64,000 nt of DNA from JAOUEA01 sp963719165 (GTDB lineage: Bacteria; Actinomycetota; UBA4738; HRBIN12), in the NCBI GenBank assembly GCA_963719165.1, contig CAVRAV010000001.1, forward strand, positions 434,001 to 498,000, in the 5' to 3' direction. This document shows, in pieces, positions 57,026 through 64,000 of the stretch; the first letter of the stretch is position 1, and every line of letters begins with the position of its first letter. The notes under the pieces were generated by a model. That model saw only the letters and a list, made by a program, of their open reading frames with translations. It ran no database searches and was not told where the DNA came from. The position numbers and the translations under genes were made by a program.

Positions 57026-57502
57026 TTAGCTGCTGGCGCCCGTGAGGGTCACGGGGATCGTGAAGACCGCGCCCTGGCACGAGTTGTCGGAGGCATTGGA
57101 CATGGCCACCGCTCCGGCCAGCGTGAACTGGACGCTCGCGCCGGCCGGCACGACGAGGGAGGGCGTCGTAGGCGGCGTGTAAGTCACGCCCGTCGCACTG
57201 TTGCAGGCGGGGCCCTTGTCCGAGGTGATCGCCCCGTTGGCCCCGACCGAGGTGACCGTGACCTGGTACTGGTTCGGGTTCGTGATCTTGAGGAGCACAT
57301 CGCCGGTCGCGCCGGGGTAGAGCTGCGCAGCGGTGGCGGCCGAGACGTCCACGGTGGTGAGCACAGCGGCGGTCTTCGCCTGCGCGTAGCCGTTCCCGGA
57401 GCCCGTGGCGGTCCACGCGGCGAAGGCCACGCTGCCGGCTAGGGCGATGCCGAGGAACAGCGTCCCCACGGTGAGCTTCTTGGTGATCTTCCTGGGCTTC
57501 AT
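57026..57502 (-). CDS. Secreted protein resembling TasA/CalY-type matrix subunits
   Basis: A 158-residue exported protein: basic start, hydrophobic helix, then A-F-A-A-W-T-A-T-G-S-G-N-G, which resembles the signal and early mature region of SipW-processed TasA/camelysin proteins. The rest is a beta-sandwich-like domain with two cysteines and V-P-A-G-A-S-V-Q-F. A strong AGGAGG precedes the ATG. It is the first gene of the minus-strand surface cluster. No SipW peptidase gene is visible. Confidence 0.7.
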   Translation of the reverse strand: MKPRKITKKLTVGTLFLGIALAGSVAFAAWTATGSGNGYAQAKTAAVLTTVDVSAATAAQLYPGATGDVLLKITNPNQYQVTVTSVGANGAITSDKGPACNSATGVTYTPPTTPSLVVPAGASVQFTLAGAVAMSNASDNSCQGAVFTIPVTLTGASS

Positions 57503-57604
57503 CCCTGAACCTCCTGTGTGCGGTGGGCTCCAACGCTCGCCGCGGCTGACTGATACCGACCCTTTTGCACTCGGACGGCAGGAGGGAGGACTGGAGGGAA
57601 ACGC

Positions 57605-57632
57605 CTACGGGAATTACGTCCGTAGCCTACGG
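57605..57632. promoter_or_regulatory. CTACGG inverted/direct repeat, candidate operator
   Basis: CTACGG (57605-57610), 9-bp spacer, CCGTAG (57620-57625), then another CTACGG (57627-57632) that overlaps the stop codon of the PAS-LuxR gene. It lies about 100 bp upstream of the surface-protein cluster on the minus strand, so it may be the target of the adjacent LuxR-type regulator. Confidence 0.4.
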
Positions 57633-59081
57633 AGATTCGCTTCGTACCCGCGGGGGGGTAGCCGGGGACGTCCCGCCCGGGCTCGCCGCGAGCAGCCGGC
57701 GATACTCGGTGAGCGCCGCGTCGCGGCTGGTCACGTGGAGCTTGCGGTAGACCGAGGCCATGTGGGATTCCGCGGTGCGGGCGCTCACGTGCAGCTGTTG
57801 GCCCAGCTGGCGGGTGGTCATCCCGCTTACGTTGGCCAGGGCCAGCACCTCGCGCTCCCGAGGGGTGAGCTCCCCGAGTATCCGCGTCGCGGCCGCCGCC
57901 GCCTGCAGCCGCTCTCCCTGCATGCGCTTGCGCGCCGTGATGTCCTCCACGATCCCGAGCCGCCCGGTGCACGCTCCGGCATCGTCCCTGAGGGCGGTGG
58001 CGGTGAGGTTGACCCACACCGTTTCCCCCCGACCGGTCCGATAGCGCTTCTCGAGCGCATAGGAAGGGATCTCGCCGCCGAAGAGCTGGGCGGCGAGCTC
58101 GGCGTCCCTGGCGACGTCGTCGGGGTGGGTGACATCCATGAAGGTCATCTGCTTGAGCGAGTCGAGGTCGTAGCCCAAGAGGACACCGAAGGCGGGATTC
58201 GCGTCGGTGAACCGACCGTCGCGATCGACGATGGCGATCCCCATCGGAGAGGATTCGAAGACCGTTCGGAATCGCTCCTCGTTCTCGCGGAGGACGATCT
58301 CGGCGCGCCTGGCCTCCGTAACGTCGCGGAAGGTGACGGCGAGCCCGTCCTCCAACTTCGCCGCTCGGACGTCGTAGAGGCCCGCCGCAACGCGTCCGTC
58401 CGCGAGGGTCCGCTCGACCGCGACGGCGTCGTCGGCGAAGGGCGTCCCCAACTCGACGACCGGGGCGTACCGCCGCAGCATGTCCAGCGCGCGTTCGGGG
58501 GCAAGGGCCACCGCGGTCGTCGCGCCGATGAGCCGTTCGCGTGCAGACCCAAGGAGCTCACAGGCGGTGTCGTTCGCGTACTCGAAGCGGAGATCCGTGA
58601 GGCGACCGTTCGGATCGCGGACCGCCGACAGGACCATGAAACCGTCGACCACCACGTCGACCGCCGCTCGGAACGCGGCTTCGCTCGAGGCCAGGCGGGA
58701 GAGCGCATGCTCCCGCGCCGTCACGTCGGTGAGGATGACCATCTGCGCCTGATGTCCTTGCATCTCGAACCGGCTCCACCCCGCCTCGACGAGCATCTCC
58801 GAGCCGTCTTTGCGCCGATGGCGCCATACGTGATCGAAGTCGGGCGCTTCCTTCAGGTAGGCCAACAGCGACGGGATCTCCTCGGGCGGGCGGATGTCGA
58901 GCAGGGTCATGCCCAAGAACTCCTCGCGCCGGTACCCGTACAGCTCGAGGGCGGCCTCGTTGACGTCGAGGAATGCGAGCGTCGCCAGGTCGAAGACGTA
59001 CATGGGACGAGGCGAGCCGTCGAAGAACAGTGCGTAGGCCTTGTCTCCGGCCTCGCTCGAGAGGCGTTCGGGTTCCAGCAC
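57627..59081 (-). CDS. PAS-PAS-PAS-LuxR transcriptional regulator
   Basis: A 484-residue protein with three PAS domains (about 15-130, 135-270, 285-395) and a C-terminal LuxR helix-turn-helix (about 410-470: L-T-P-R-E-R-E-V-L-A-L-A, L-H-V-S-A-R-T-A-E-S-H). No receiver or kinase domain is present, so it probably senses a small ligand, light or redox state directly and binds DNA. It lies upstream of the surface-protein cluster on the same strand. GTG 59081 has only a weak ribosome site. Confidence 0.88.
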   Translation of the reverse strand: MLEPERLSSEAGDKAYALFFDGSPRPMYVFDLATLAFLDVNEAALELYGYRREEFLGMTLLDIRPPEEIPSLLAYLKEAPDFDHVWRHRRKDGSEMLVEAGWSRFEMQGHQAQMVILTDVTAREHALSRLASSEAAFRAAVDVVVDGFMVLSAVRDPNGRLTDLRFEYANDTACELLGSARERLIGATTAVALAPERALDMLRRYAPVVELGTPFADDAVAVERTLADGRVAAGLYDVRAAKLEDGLAVTFRDVTEARRAEIVLRENEERFRTVFESSPMGIAIVDRDGRFTDANPAFGVLLGYDLDSLKQMTFMDVTHPDDVARDAELAAQLFGGEIPSYALEKRYRTGRGETVWVNLTATALRDDAGACTGRLGIVEDITARKRMQGERLQAAAAATRILGELTPREREVLALANVSGMTTRQLGQQLHVSARTAESHMASVYRKLHVTSRDAALTEYRRLLAASPGGTSPATPPRVRSESP

Positions 59082-59124
59082 CTCATCGGCATCGGGCGAG
59101 CCCGCGTGGCACTTGAGCCCCGGC

Positions 59125-59898
59125 CTAGGCGGTTGGCACTACCTCGTCGCCGATCGCGGCCCTCCCGGGCGCCGCCACCCGTGCGTAGACGCCGAACGGG
59201 AGCCCGCCGTCACCGGGGATGCGCGGGCGGAACGTGGCGATCCGCGTCAACGTATCCCAGTCCTTGCGACCGGTGTCGGGATTGAGCGTGGTGATGACGC
59301 AGCGCGGGACCTGGCCGCTCACGCGGAGCAGCGCCTCGCCGATGCGCACCTCGCGGCCATCCCACGCGTCCTCGTCGTAGGGCCGGCAACCCGCCATCTC
59401 GATGTTCATGCGGAACCGACCCGGGTCGAGCGGCTCCTGCCGCCGACCGCGGGCGCCGAGGTCGGCGACGGAGGCCTCCGAGACGAGCGTGACCGGTTCC
59501 ACGTCGCTGGCGTCGCCCTCGCGGTCGCTGCGCAGGAGCCGCAGCCGGCGCCCCACCAGGTCGGAGACCGACTCGCCGAAGGGTCCGCGGACGACGTGCG
59601 CGGGGACCGGCCGTCCGTAGAAGTTCGTCACGACGGGTTCGCCCAGGTCGTTCGCGGCCCCCTCGGCGATCGCGCCGTCTGGGAAGGCGAGGCGCAGGCG
59701 TTCTTCACCGGCGTCGTAGGTAGGCCGGACCTGGACGAGACGCTCGTAGTCGGTTGCGCTGTAGAGCTCGCCCAGATCGTCCACGAGGTAGAAACGACGG
59801 TCGCCCGCGATCCCGTTCGTCCCGATCTCCACGGTGGCGGGGTGCTGCAGCGCCATGCCCTTCACCGGGCTCACGCAGAACCGCGCCACGCTCCTCAT
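59125..59898 (-). CDS. MOSC domain protein (molybdenum-sulfurtransferase-like)
   Basis: A 257-residue protein: an N-terminal MOSC_N beta-barrel (V-S-P-V-K-G-M) and a C-terminal MOSC domain with the conserved C200 in V-P-R-C-V-I-T-T-L-N-P-D-T-G. Relatives bind Mo cofactor or transfer sulfur (mARC/YcbX type). ATG 59898 is 6 nt after a minus-strand TACCGT box. It is divergent from a nitrobindin gene with a 41-bp gap. Confidence 0.9.
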   Translation of the reverse strand: MRSVARFCVSPVKGMALQHPATVEIGTNGIAGDRRFYLVDDLGELYSATDYERLVQVRPTYDAGEERLRLAFPDGAIAEGAANDLGEPVVTNFYGRPVPAHVVRGPFGESVSDLVGRRLRLLRSDREGDASDVEPVTLVSEASVADLGARGRRQEPLDPGRFRMNIEMAGCRPYDEDAWDGREVRIGEALLRVSGQVPRCVITTLNPDTGRKDWDTLTRIATFRPRIPGDGGLPFGVYARVAAPGRAAIGDEVVPTA

Positions 59899-59904
59899 GC
59901 CCGA

Positions 59905-59933
59905 ACGGTACCGGATGGGCACCGTGATAGCGT
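59905..59933. promoter_or_regulatory. Divergent leaderless promoters, MOSC and nitrobindin
   Basis: A minus-strand TACCGT (complement of 59905-59910) and a plus-strand TAGCGT (59928-59933) each end 6 nt before their start codons, with no ribosome sites. The two promoters lie nearly back to back, so they are likely to interfere or be co-regulated. Confidence 0.6.
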
Positions 59934-59939
59934 CGCCGC

Positions 59940-60422
59940 ATGGACCGCGATCCGCACCCGGACATCGCGCCGCTCGCGTTCCTGCTCGGGATCTGGCGCG
60001 GCGAGGGGACGGGCGGGTACCCCACGATCGAGGGGTTCGGCTACGGCGAGGAGATCGTGTTCGAGGAGGTCGGCGAGCCGTTCGTGCTCTACCGGCAGTC
60101 GAGCTGGGCGCGGGGCGACGACCACACGCCCCTGCACTTCGAGCGTGGCTTCCTGCGCCCGGGGCCCGAGCCCGGCTCGGTCGAGCTGACGCTCGCGCAT
60201 CCGCTAGGCCTCGTCGAGGTGTCCCAAGGCCGCCTCGAGGGCCAGGACCTGGCGTTCTCGAGCATCTCGGTGGGACGCACACCAACCGGGTCCGCCGTGA
60301 GCGGGTTGGAGCGCCGCTACCGCGTGCGGGGCGACCGCCTCACCTACGAGCTCGACATGTCGATGGACGAGGTGCCCCTGACGAGGCATCTCGTCGCGGA
60401 GCTGCATCGCTCGCCCCAGTGA
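59940..60422 (+). CDS. Nitrobindin family heme-binding protein
   Basis: A 160-residue FABP-like beta-barrel. The nitrobindin signature G-I-W-R-G-E-G-T-G-G-Y-P-T-I is at about residues 17-30. A histidine near the end (R-H-L or L-H-R) would be the axial heme ligand. Family members bind ferric heme and react with NO or peroxynitrite. The neighbouring MOSC gene hints at a shared nitrogen-oxide or molybdo-enzyme context, but that is inference. Confidence 0.87.
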   Translation: MDRDPHPDIAPLAFLLGIWRGEGTGGYPTIEGFGYGEEIVFEEVGEPFVLYRQSSWARGDDHTPLHFERGFLRPGPEPGSVELTLAHPLGLVEVSQGRLEGQDLAFSSISVGRTPTGSAVSGLERRYRVRGDRLTYELDMSMDEVPLTRHLVAELHRSPQ

Positions 60423-60451
60423 ACGCCCCGGGTCCGAGACCGCCGCGTCGC

Positions 60452-62425
60452 TCAGGGTTCCGCGCGCGCGGGCTGGGCCTCCACCGGCGCTGCTTCCGGA
60501 GAGCGCTCGGGCCGCGGGGAGAGCAATACCCGGAACGAGGCCCCACCGCCCGCGCGGTCCGTGACCCATGCCCGCCCGCCGTGCAGCTCGGCGAAGCGCG
60601 CTACCACGGCGAGGCCCACACCCACCCCGGAGGCCCGGGCCGGCGAGTGGCCCTGGGCGAACGCCTCGAAGATCCGTGCTCGGTCCTCGGGGGCGATGCC
60701 GGGACCGTCGTCCTCGACGGAGATCAAGACCCCGCCGTCCTGACGCTCGACGCGGACCCAGATGCGCGCGTCTCCTGGCGTGTGCTTCGCCGTGTTCCCC
60801 AGGAGGTTCTCCACGATCCGCTCGATCATGGCGCCGTCGCCGGGGATCGTGATCGGGGCGGTATCGAGGTGCAGGCGCCGTCCGGCCACGAGGTCCGAGC
60901 CGGCGACCAGCTCGCGAACCAGGTGCCCGACGTCCACCGATGCAAGCACCGGCATGACGGAACCCTGGGCCAGTCGGTCGAGGTCGAGGATGTCCGCGAC
61001 CATCCGGTCGAGCCGTCGGGCGTTCGCCACGATCCGGGCGGCGAGCTCGCGGGATTCCTCGACGGGCAGGTCGAGCTCGGGACGCTCCAGCGTTGCCGCG
61101 ATCCCGAGGATCGCGGCCAGGGGGGTGCGCAGGTCGTGGCTCACGGCCTGGAGGAACGTGTTCTTCAGCTCGTCGTTCTCGCGCAGTCGGTCGGACGCCG
61201 CGCGCTCGTCGGCGAGGTCGTGCTCGAGCGCCTCGGCGCGCTTCTGCCCCGTGATGTCCACGAGCACGCCTTGCCAGAAGGTCGGCACGCCGGCGTCGTC
61301 GTGGATGAGCCGAGCCTGGTCGTGCACCCACACCTCGTGGCCGTCCCGTGCGATGAGGCGGTAGGTCGAGTCGTGCGTGTCGGTCCCGATGTGCGCCGCG
61401 CGCGCCGCGTCGTCGGGGTGCACGATCTTGGACCATAGCTGCGCATCCGCGTACCAGTCCTCCGGCGTGTAGCCCAGGAGCGCCGTGGTCTGCGGGCTGA
61501 TGTAGATCGTGCTGACGGATCCCTCGAGCGCGTCGACGTAGGTGATCGTGGGCGTCTGCTCGACGAGCGCTCGGTAGCGCGACTCCGTCTCCGCCAGCTG
61601 GGCCTGCGCCTCCTTCACGGGCGTGATGTCCATCATCACGCCCTGCCAGAAGTTGGGCTCGCCGTCGACCCCGTGCACGAGCACCGCTTCGTCGCGGAAC
61701 CACACCGTGCGTCCGTCGGTCGCGAACATCCGATACTCCGCGGAGAAGGGCTCACCCGTTCGCTCCGTGAGCCGGTTCAGCGCCTCGACCGCGGGCCGGT
61801 CCTGCGGGTGGATCCCCCGCAGCCAGGTCCCCGGGTCGGCGAGCCAGGCCTGGGGCGAGATCCCCAGCAGCTCCTCCACGCGGGAGTTGATGTACACGAG
61901 CTGCAGCCCGTCGCCCGTGACGTCCTCCGAGTAGACGATGGCCGGGAGTTGCTCCACCAGCATGCGGTAGCGCCACTCGCTGTCGTGGGCCCGCGCGGCC
62001 CCGCGCCGCTCCGCCGTGATGTCCACCATCGTGCCCTGCCAGTAGAGCGGCGTCCCGGAGGCGTCCGAGACAACGGATGCCTCGTCGCGGAGCCACACGA
62101 TGCTCCCGTCGCGAGCGAACATCCGATACTCGGCCGCGTAGGGCTCTCCCGTCGCGAGGGCGCGGTCGTAGGCCGCGCGCGAGGACTCCAGGTCGTCGGG
62201 ATGCAGGTGCCGGCGCCATGCGGTGGGGTCCTCGGTCCACTCGGACACGCTGTGGCCCAGGATGGCTTCCAGCTGTGGGCTCACGTAGAGGATCGCGCCG
62301 GACTCCCCGTCGGGGCCGTCGAGCGCCTCCAGGTACACGATGGCGCTCAGGCGTTCGAGCACGGCGCGGAAGCCGCCCTCGAGCGGGTCCTGCCAAGCGG
62401 TCGTGCTCTGGTCGGGATCCACCAT
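60452..62425 (-). CDS. PAS-domain sensor histidine kinase
   Basis: A 657-residue cytoplasmic-looking kinase. Three PAS/PAC units (about 20-140, 155-275, 285-405), each with the block A-E-Y-R-M-F-A-x-D-G or similar, are followed by HisKA with H430 in S-H-D-L-R-T-P and HATPase_c with N-L-L-G-N-T-A-K-H-T-P and D-D-G-P-G-I. No membrane segment, and no response-regulator gene adjacent. It starts 17 nt after the upstream gene with GGAGG close to the ATG. Confidence 0.93.
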   Translation of the reverse strand: MVDPDQSTTAWQDPLEGGFRAVLERLSAIVYLEALDGPDGESGAILYVSPQLEAILGHSVSEWTEDPTAWRRHLHPDDLESSRAAYDRALATGEPYAAEYRMFARDGSIVWLRDEASVVSDASGTPLYWQGTMVDITAERRGAARAHDSEWRYRMLVEQLPAIVYSEDVTGDGLQLVYINSRVEELLGISPQAWLADPGTWLRGIHPQDRPAVEALNRLTERTGEPFSAEYRMFATDGRTVWFRDEAVLVHGVDGEPNFWQGVMMDITPVKEAQAQLAETESRYRALVEQTPTITYVDALEGSVSTIYISPQTTALLGYTPEDWYADAQLWSKIVHPDDAARAAHIGTDTHDSTYRLIARDGHEVWVHDQARLIHDDAGVPTFWQGVLVDITGQKRAEALEHDLADERAASDRLRENDELKNTFLQAVSHDLRTPLAAILGIAATLERPELDLPVEESRELAARIVANARRLDRMVADILDLDRLAQGSVMPVLASVDVGHLVRELVAGSDLVAGRRLHLDTAPITIPGDGAMIERIVENLLGNTAKHTPGDARIWVRVERQDGGVLISVEDDGPGIAPEDRARIFEAFAQGHSPARASGVGVGLAVVARFAELHGGRAWVTDRAGGGASFRVLLSPRPERSPEAAPVEAQPARAEP

Positions 62426-62442
62426 CGCCTCCGGCTCGTCGA

Positions 62443-64000
62443 TCAGCCGGCCAGCGCCCCGCCGTCCGAGCGCGGGTCGCTGCCGGCGATGAAGCCGGCC
62501 GTGCCCAGCCGGATCAGGTGTGCGTGGCCGACGGCCTCATCCTGTTCCCCGATGGTATCGACGCCGAACCCCGCCTCCTGGAGTCGCGTTCGGACGATCT
62601 CGGGCACATCGCCCTCGGCCTTCACCCGCGGGCCCCGGGTTCCCCGCTCCATCCCGCCCACGAGCCAGCGCGGCGCCGCGACCGCGTCGGCGGGGGAGAG
62701 GCCGAGGTCGAACGCGCGGATCAGGTTCATCGCGTTGATCTGCGGCTGCCCGAAACCCCCCATCGTGCCGGCGGCGGCCTCGAACCGACCGGCTCGCTGG
62801 ACGAGCACGGGCACGAGGGTGTGCGCCGGGCGTTTGCGAGGTGCCAGGACGTTGGGGTGCGCCGGATCCAAGGTGAAACAGGCGCCGCGGTTGTGCGCGA
62901 CGATCCCCGTCGACGGTTCCAAGATCCCCGAACCGAAGCCGCCGAAGAGGCTCTGGATGAGCGAGACCGCCCGTCCCTCGTCGTCGGCGGCCACGAGCGC
63001 GATCGTGTCGCCCGAGGCCGAGGCCGAGTGGCCGCCCTCTGCGTCCGCCGCCCATCCGGCCCGCGCCTCGTCGGCGAGCGCCGCCAAGTGGCCGTCTTCC
63101 AGCAGCGTGGAGGGGTGCAGGCGCATCGCGTCGGGATCGGCCAGGTGCAGGTCGCGGTCCCGGCTCGCGGCTCGGAAGAGCCGCGCGAGCGTGGCCACGT
63201 CGGGGCCGAGGGGATCGGGGTCGATGCCGAGGCGATGGATCACCGCGAGGATCTCGAGCAGCACGAACCCCTGCGAGTTGGGCGGGTGCGCGAGCACGTC
63301 CACGTCGCGGTACCGCGCGCGCAGGGGCGAGCCGAGGTCCACGCGATGGGCGGCGAGGTCCTCGGGGTCGATCGGCACCCCCGCCTCGGCGAGGCCGGCG
63401 GCGTAGCGCGCTCCGACCTCGCCGCGGTAGAGCGCGTCCGCACCTTCGGCGGCGAGGTGTCGCAGGGTCGCTCCGAGCGCCGGCTGGCGCACGAGGGCGC
63501 CTTCGGGCAGCGGACTCCCCTCGGGGGAAAACACCGCGGCCAAGGGATCGGCGGCTGGGTCGCGCGGTGCGTCGGCCCCGGCGAGTGCGGCCGCCAGGGA
63601 TCGCGACACGGCGACGCCCCCGTGGGCGAGCGCGACCGCCTGCGTGAACAGGTCGGGCCACGGGAGCCGCGCTCCCAGGCGGTGCAGGGCTTCCCAGCCG
63701 CTCACGGCGCCCGGGACCGTGACCGAGTGTGGTCCCCGCGCCGGCATGGCGCCCCCGCCCGCCGCGGCCGCCGCCCCGGGATCGGCGCGCGCGGGCGCCC
63801 GTCCGCCGGCGTTCACGGCGACGGCGTCGCCCTCGGGCTGCTGGATCAGTGCGAACAGGTCGCCCCCCACGCCGCACATGTGCGGGTAGACCACGGCGAG
63901 CGTGATCGCCGCGGCGATCGCCGCGTCGAGGGCGTTGCCGCCTCGTTCGAACGCGACCCCACCGGCCTCCGTGGCGAGCGCGTGAGGGGTTGCGATCGCC
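62443..64000 (-). CDS. Gamma-glutamyltransferase family protein (5' end outside window)
   Basis: The frame is open to the window end. It covers the family from near the N-terminus (A-T-P-H-A-L-A-T-E-A-G ... G-G-N-A-L-D-A-A-I-A, then Y-P-H-M-C-G-V-G-G-D) to the C-terminus. The proposed nucleophile region is G-D-T-I-A-L-V-A-A-D, followed by A-V-S-L-I-Q-S-L-F, which fits the D-T form of the autoprocessed Ntn-hydrolase subfamily. Substrate may be glutathione or another gamma-glutamyl or acyl compound. No signal peptide can be judged because the start is missing. Confidence 0.9.
   Translation of the reverse strand, partial: AIATPHALATEAGGVAFERGGNALDAAIAAAITLAVVYPHMCGVGGDLFALIQQPEGDAVAVNAGGRAPARADPGAAAAAGGGAMPARGPHSVTVPGAVSGWEALHRLGARLPWPDLFTQAVALAHGGVAVSRSLAAALAGADAPRDPAADPLAAVFSPEGSPLPEGALVRQPALGATLRHLAAEGADALYRGEVGARYAAGLAEAGVPIDPEDLAAHRVDLGSPLRARYRDVDVLAHPPNSQGFVLLEILAVIHRLGIDPDPLGPDVATLARLFRAASRDRDLHLADPDAMRLHPSTLLEDGHLAALADEARAGWAADAEGGHSASASGDTIALVAADDEGRAVSLIQSLFGGFGSGILEPSTGIVAHNRGACFTLDPAHPNVLAPRKRPAHTLVPVLVQRAGRFEAAAGTMGGFGQPQINAMNLIRAFDLGLSPADAVAAPRWLVGGMERGTRGPRVKAEGDVPEIVRTRLQEAGFGVDTIGEQDEAVGHAHLIRLGTAGFIAGSDPRSDGGALAG

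Overview
This is a very GC-rich chromosomal window. It most resembles an uncultured, deep-branching member of Actinomycetota. The support is: dimeric-type GlyRS, a dgt-dnaG-rpoD block, a deoC plus paired aldehyde dehydrogenase locus, an HrcA/CIRCE system, a DUF2252 protein, and many start codons lying 6-9 nt after a TANNNT -10 box (leaderless transcription). The phylum call is inference; the class cannot be settled from this sequence.

Backbone housekeeping (0-28.9 kb): a polytopic membrane protein, then hrcA-dnaJ behind a near-perfect CIRCE operator, a HIT protein, and a tightly coupled run phoH-ybeY-CNNM-cdd-era with 4-nt start/stop overlaps. Next come deoC and two aldehyde dehydrogenase genes (with cdd, a deoxynucleoside salvage/catabolism set), recO-uppS, glyS, a lipoprotein metallopeptidase, ppdK, several secreted or lipid-anchored proteins (M15 peptidase, propeller protein, DUF218, cupredoxin), dgt, dnaG and rpoD.

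Accessory stretch (28.85-36 kb): begins at tRNA-Asn and looks like a mosaic. It holds repeats and hairpins, an ECF sigma factor paired with a membrane-anchored two-propeller protein, a secreted cupredoxin-like protein, a decayed RibD_C/DHFR gene, a DinB-like protein, a UspA-like protein, and an in-frame chimera of an ECF sigma region 2 with RTX calcium-binding repeats.

Glycan/envelope stretch (36-48.6 kb): a GT4 glycosyltransferase, a secreted BNR/Asp-box propeller, an (alpha/alpha)6 protein overlapping a GT4-GH130 fusion, an ABC-2 exporter pair, an aquaporin-family protein, a kinase-like/LPG-synthase-like membrane fusion and a SHOCT-domain membrane protein.

Final stretch (48.6-64 kb): DUF2252, exonuclease III, fumarase, cupin, an MFS transporter, a CAT-anticodon tRNA, a surface-protein cluster (prepilin, small membrane protein, FN3/Ig-like protein, two small secreted proteins), a PAS-LuxR regulator, divergent MOSC/nitrobindin genes, a PAS histidine kinase and the 3' part of a gamma-glutamyltransferase gene running off the window end.

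At least nine reading frames are broken by a single-base indel, often in a short G/C run, while their codons stay intact on both sides. This looks more like residual sequencing error, or very recent mutation, than long decay. Each such gene is annotated as one reconstructed CDS.
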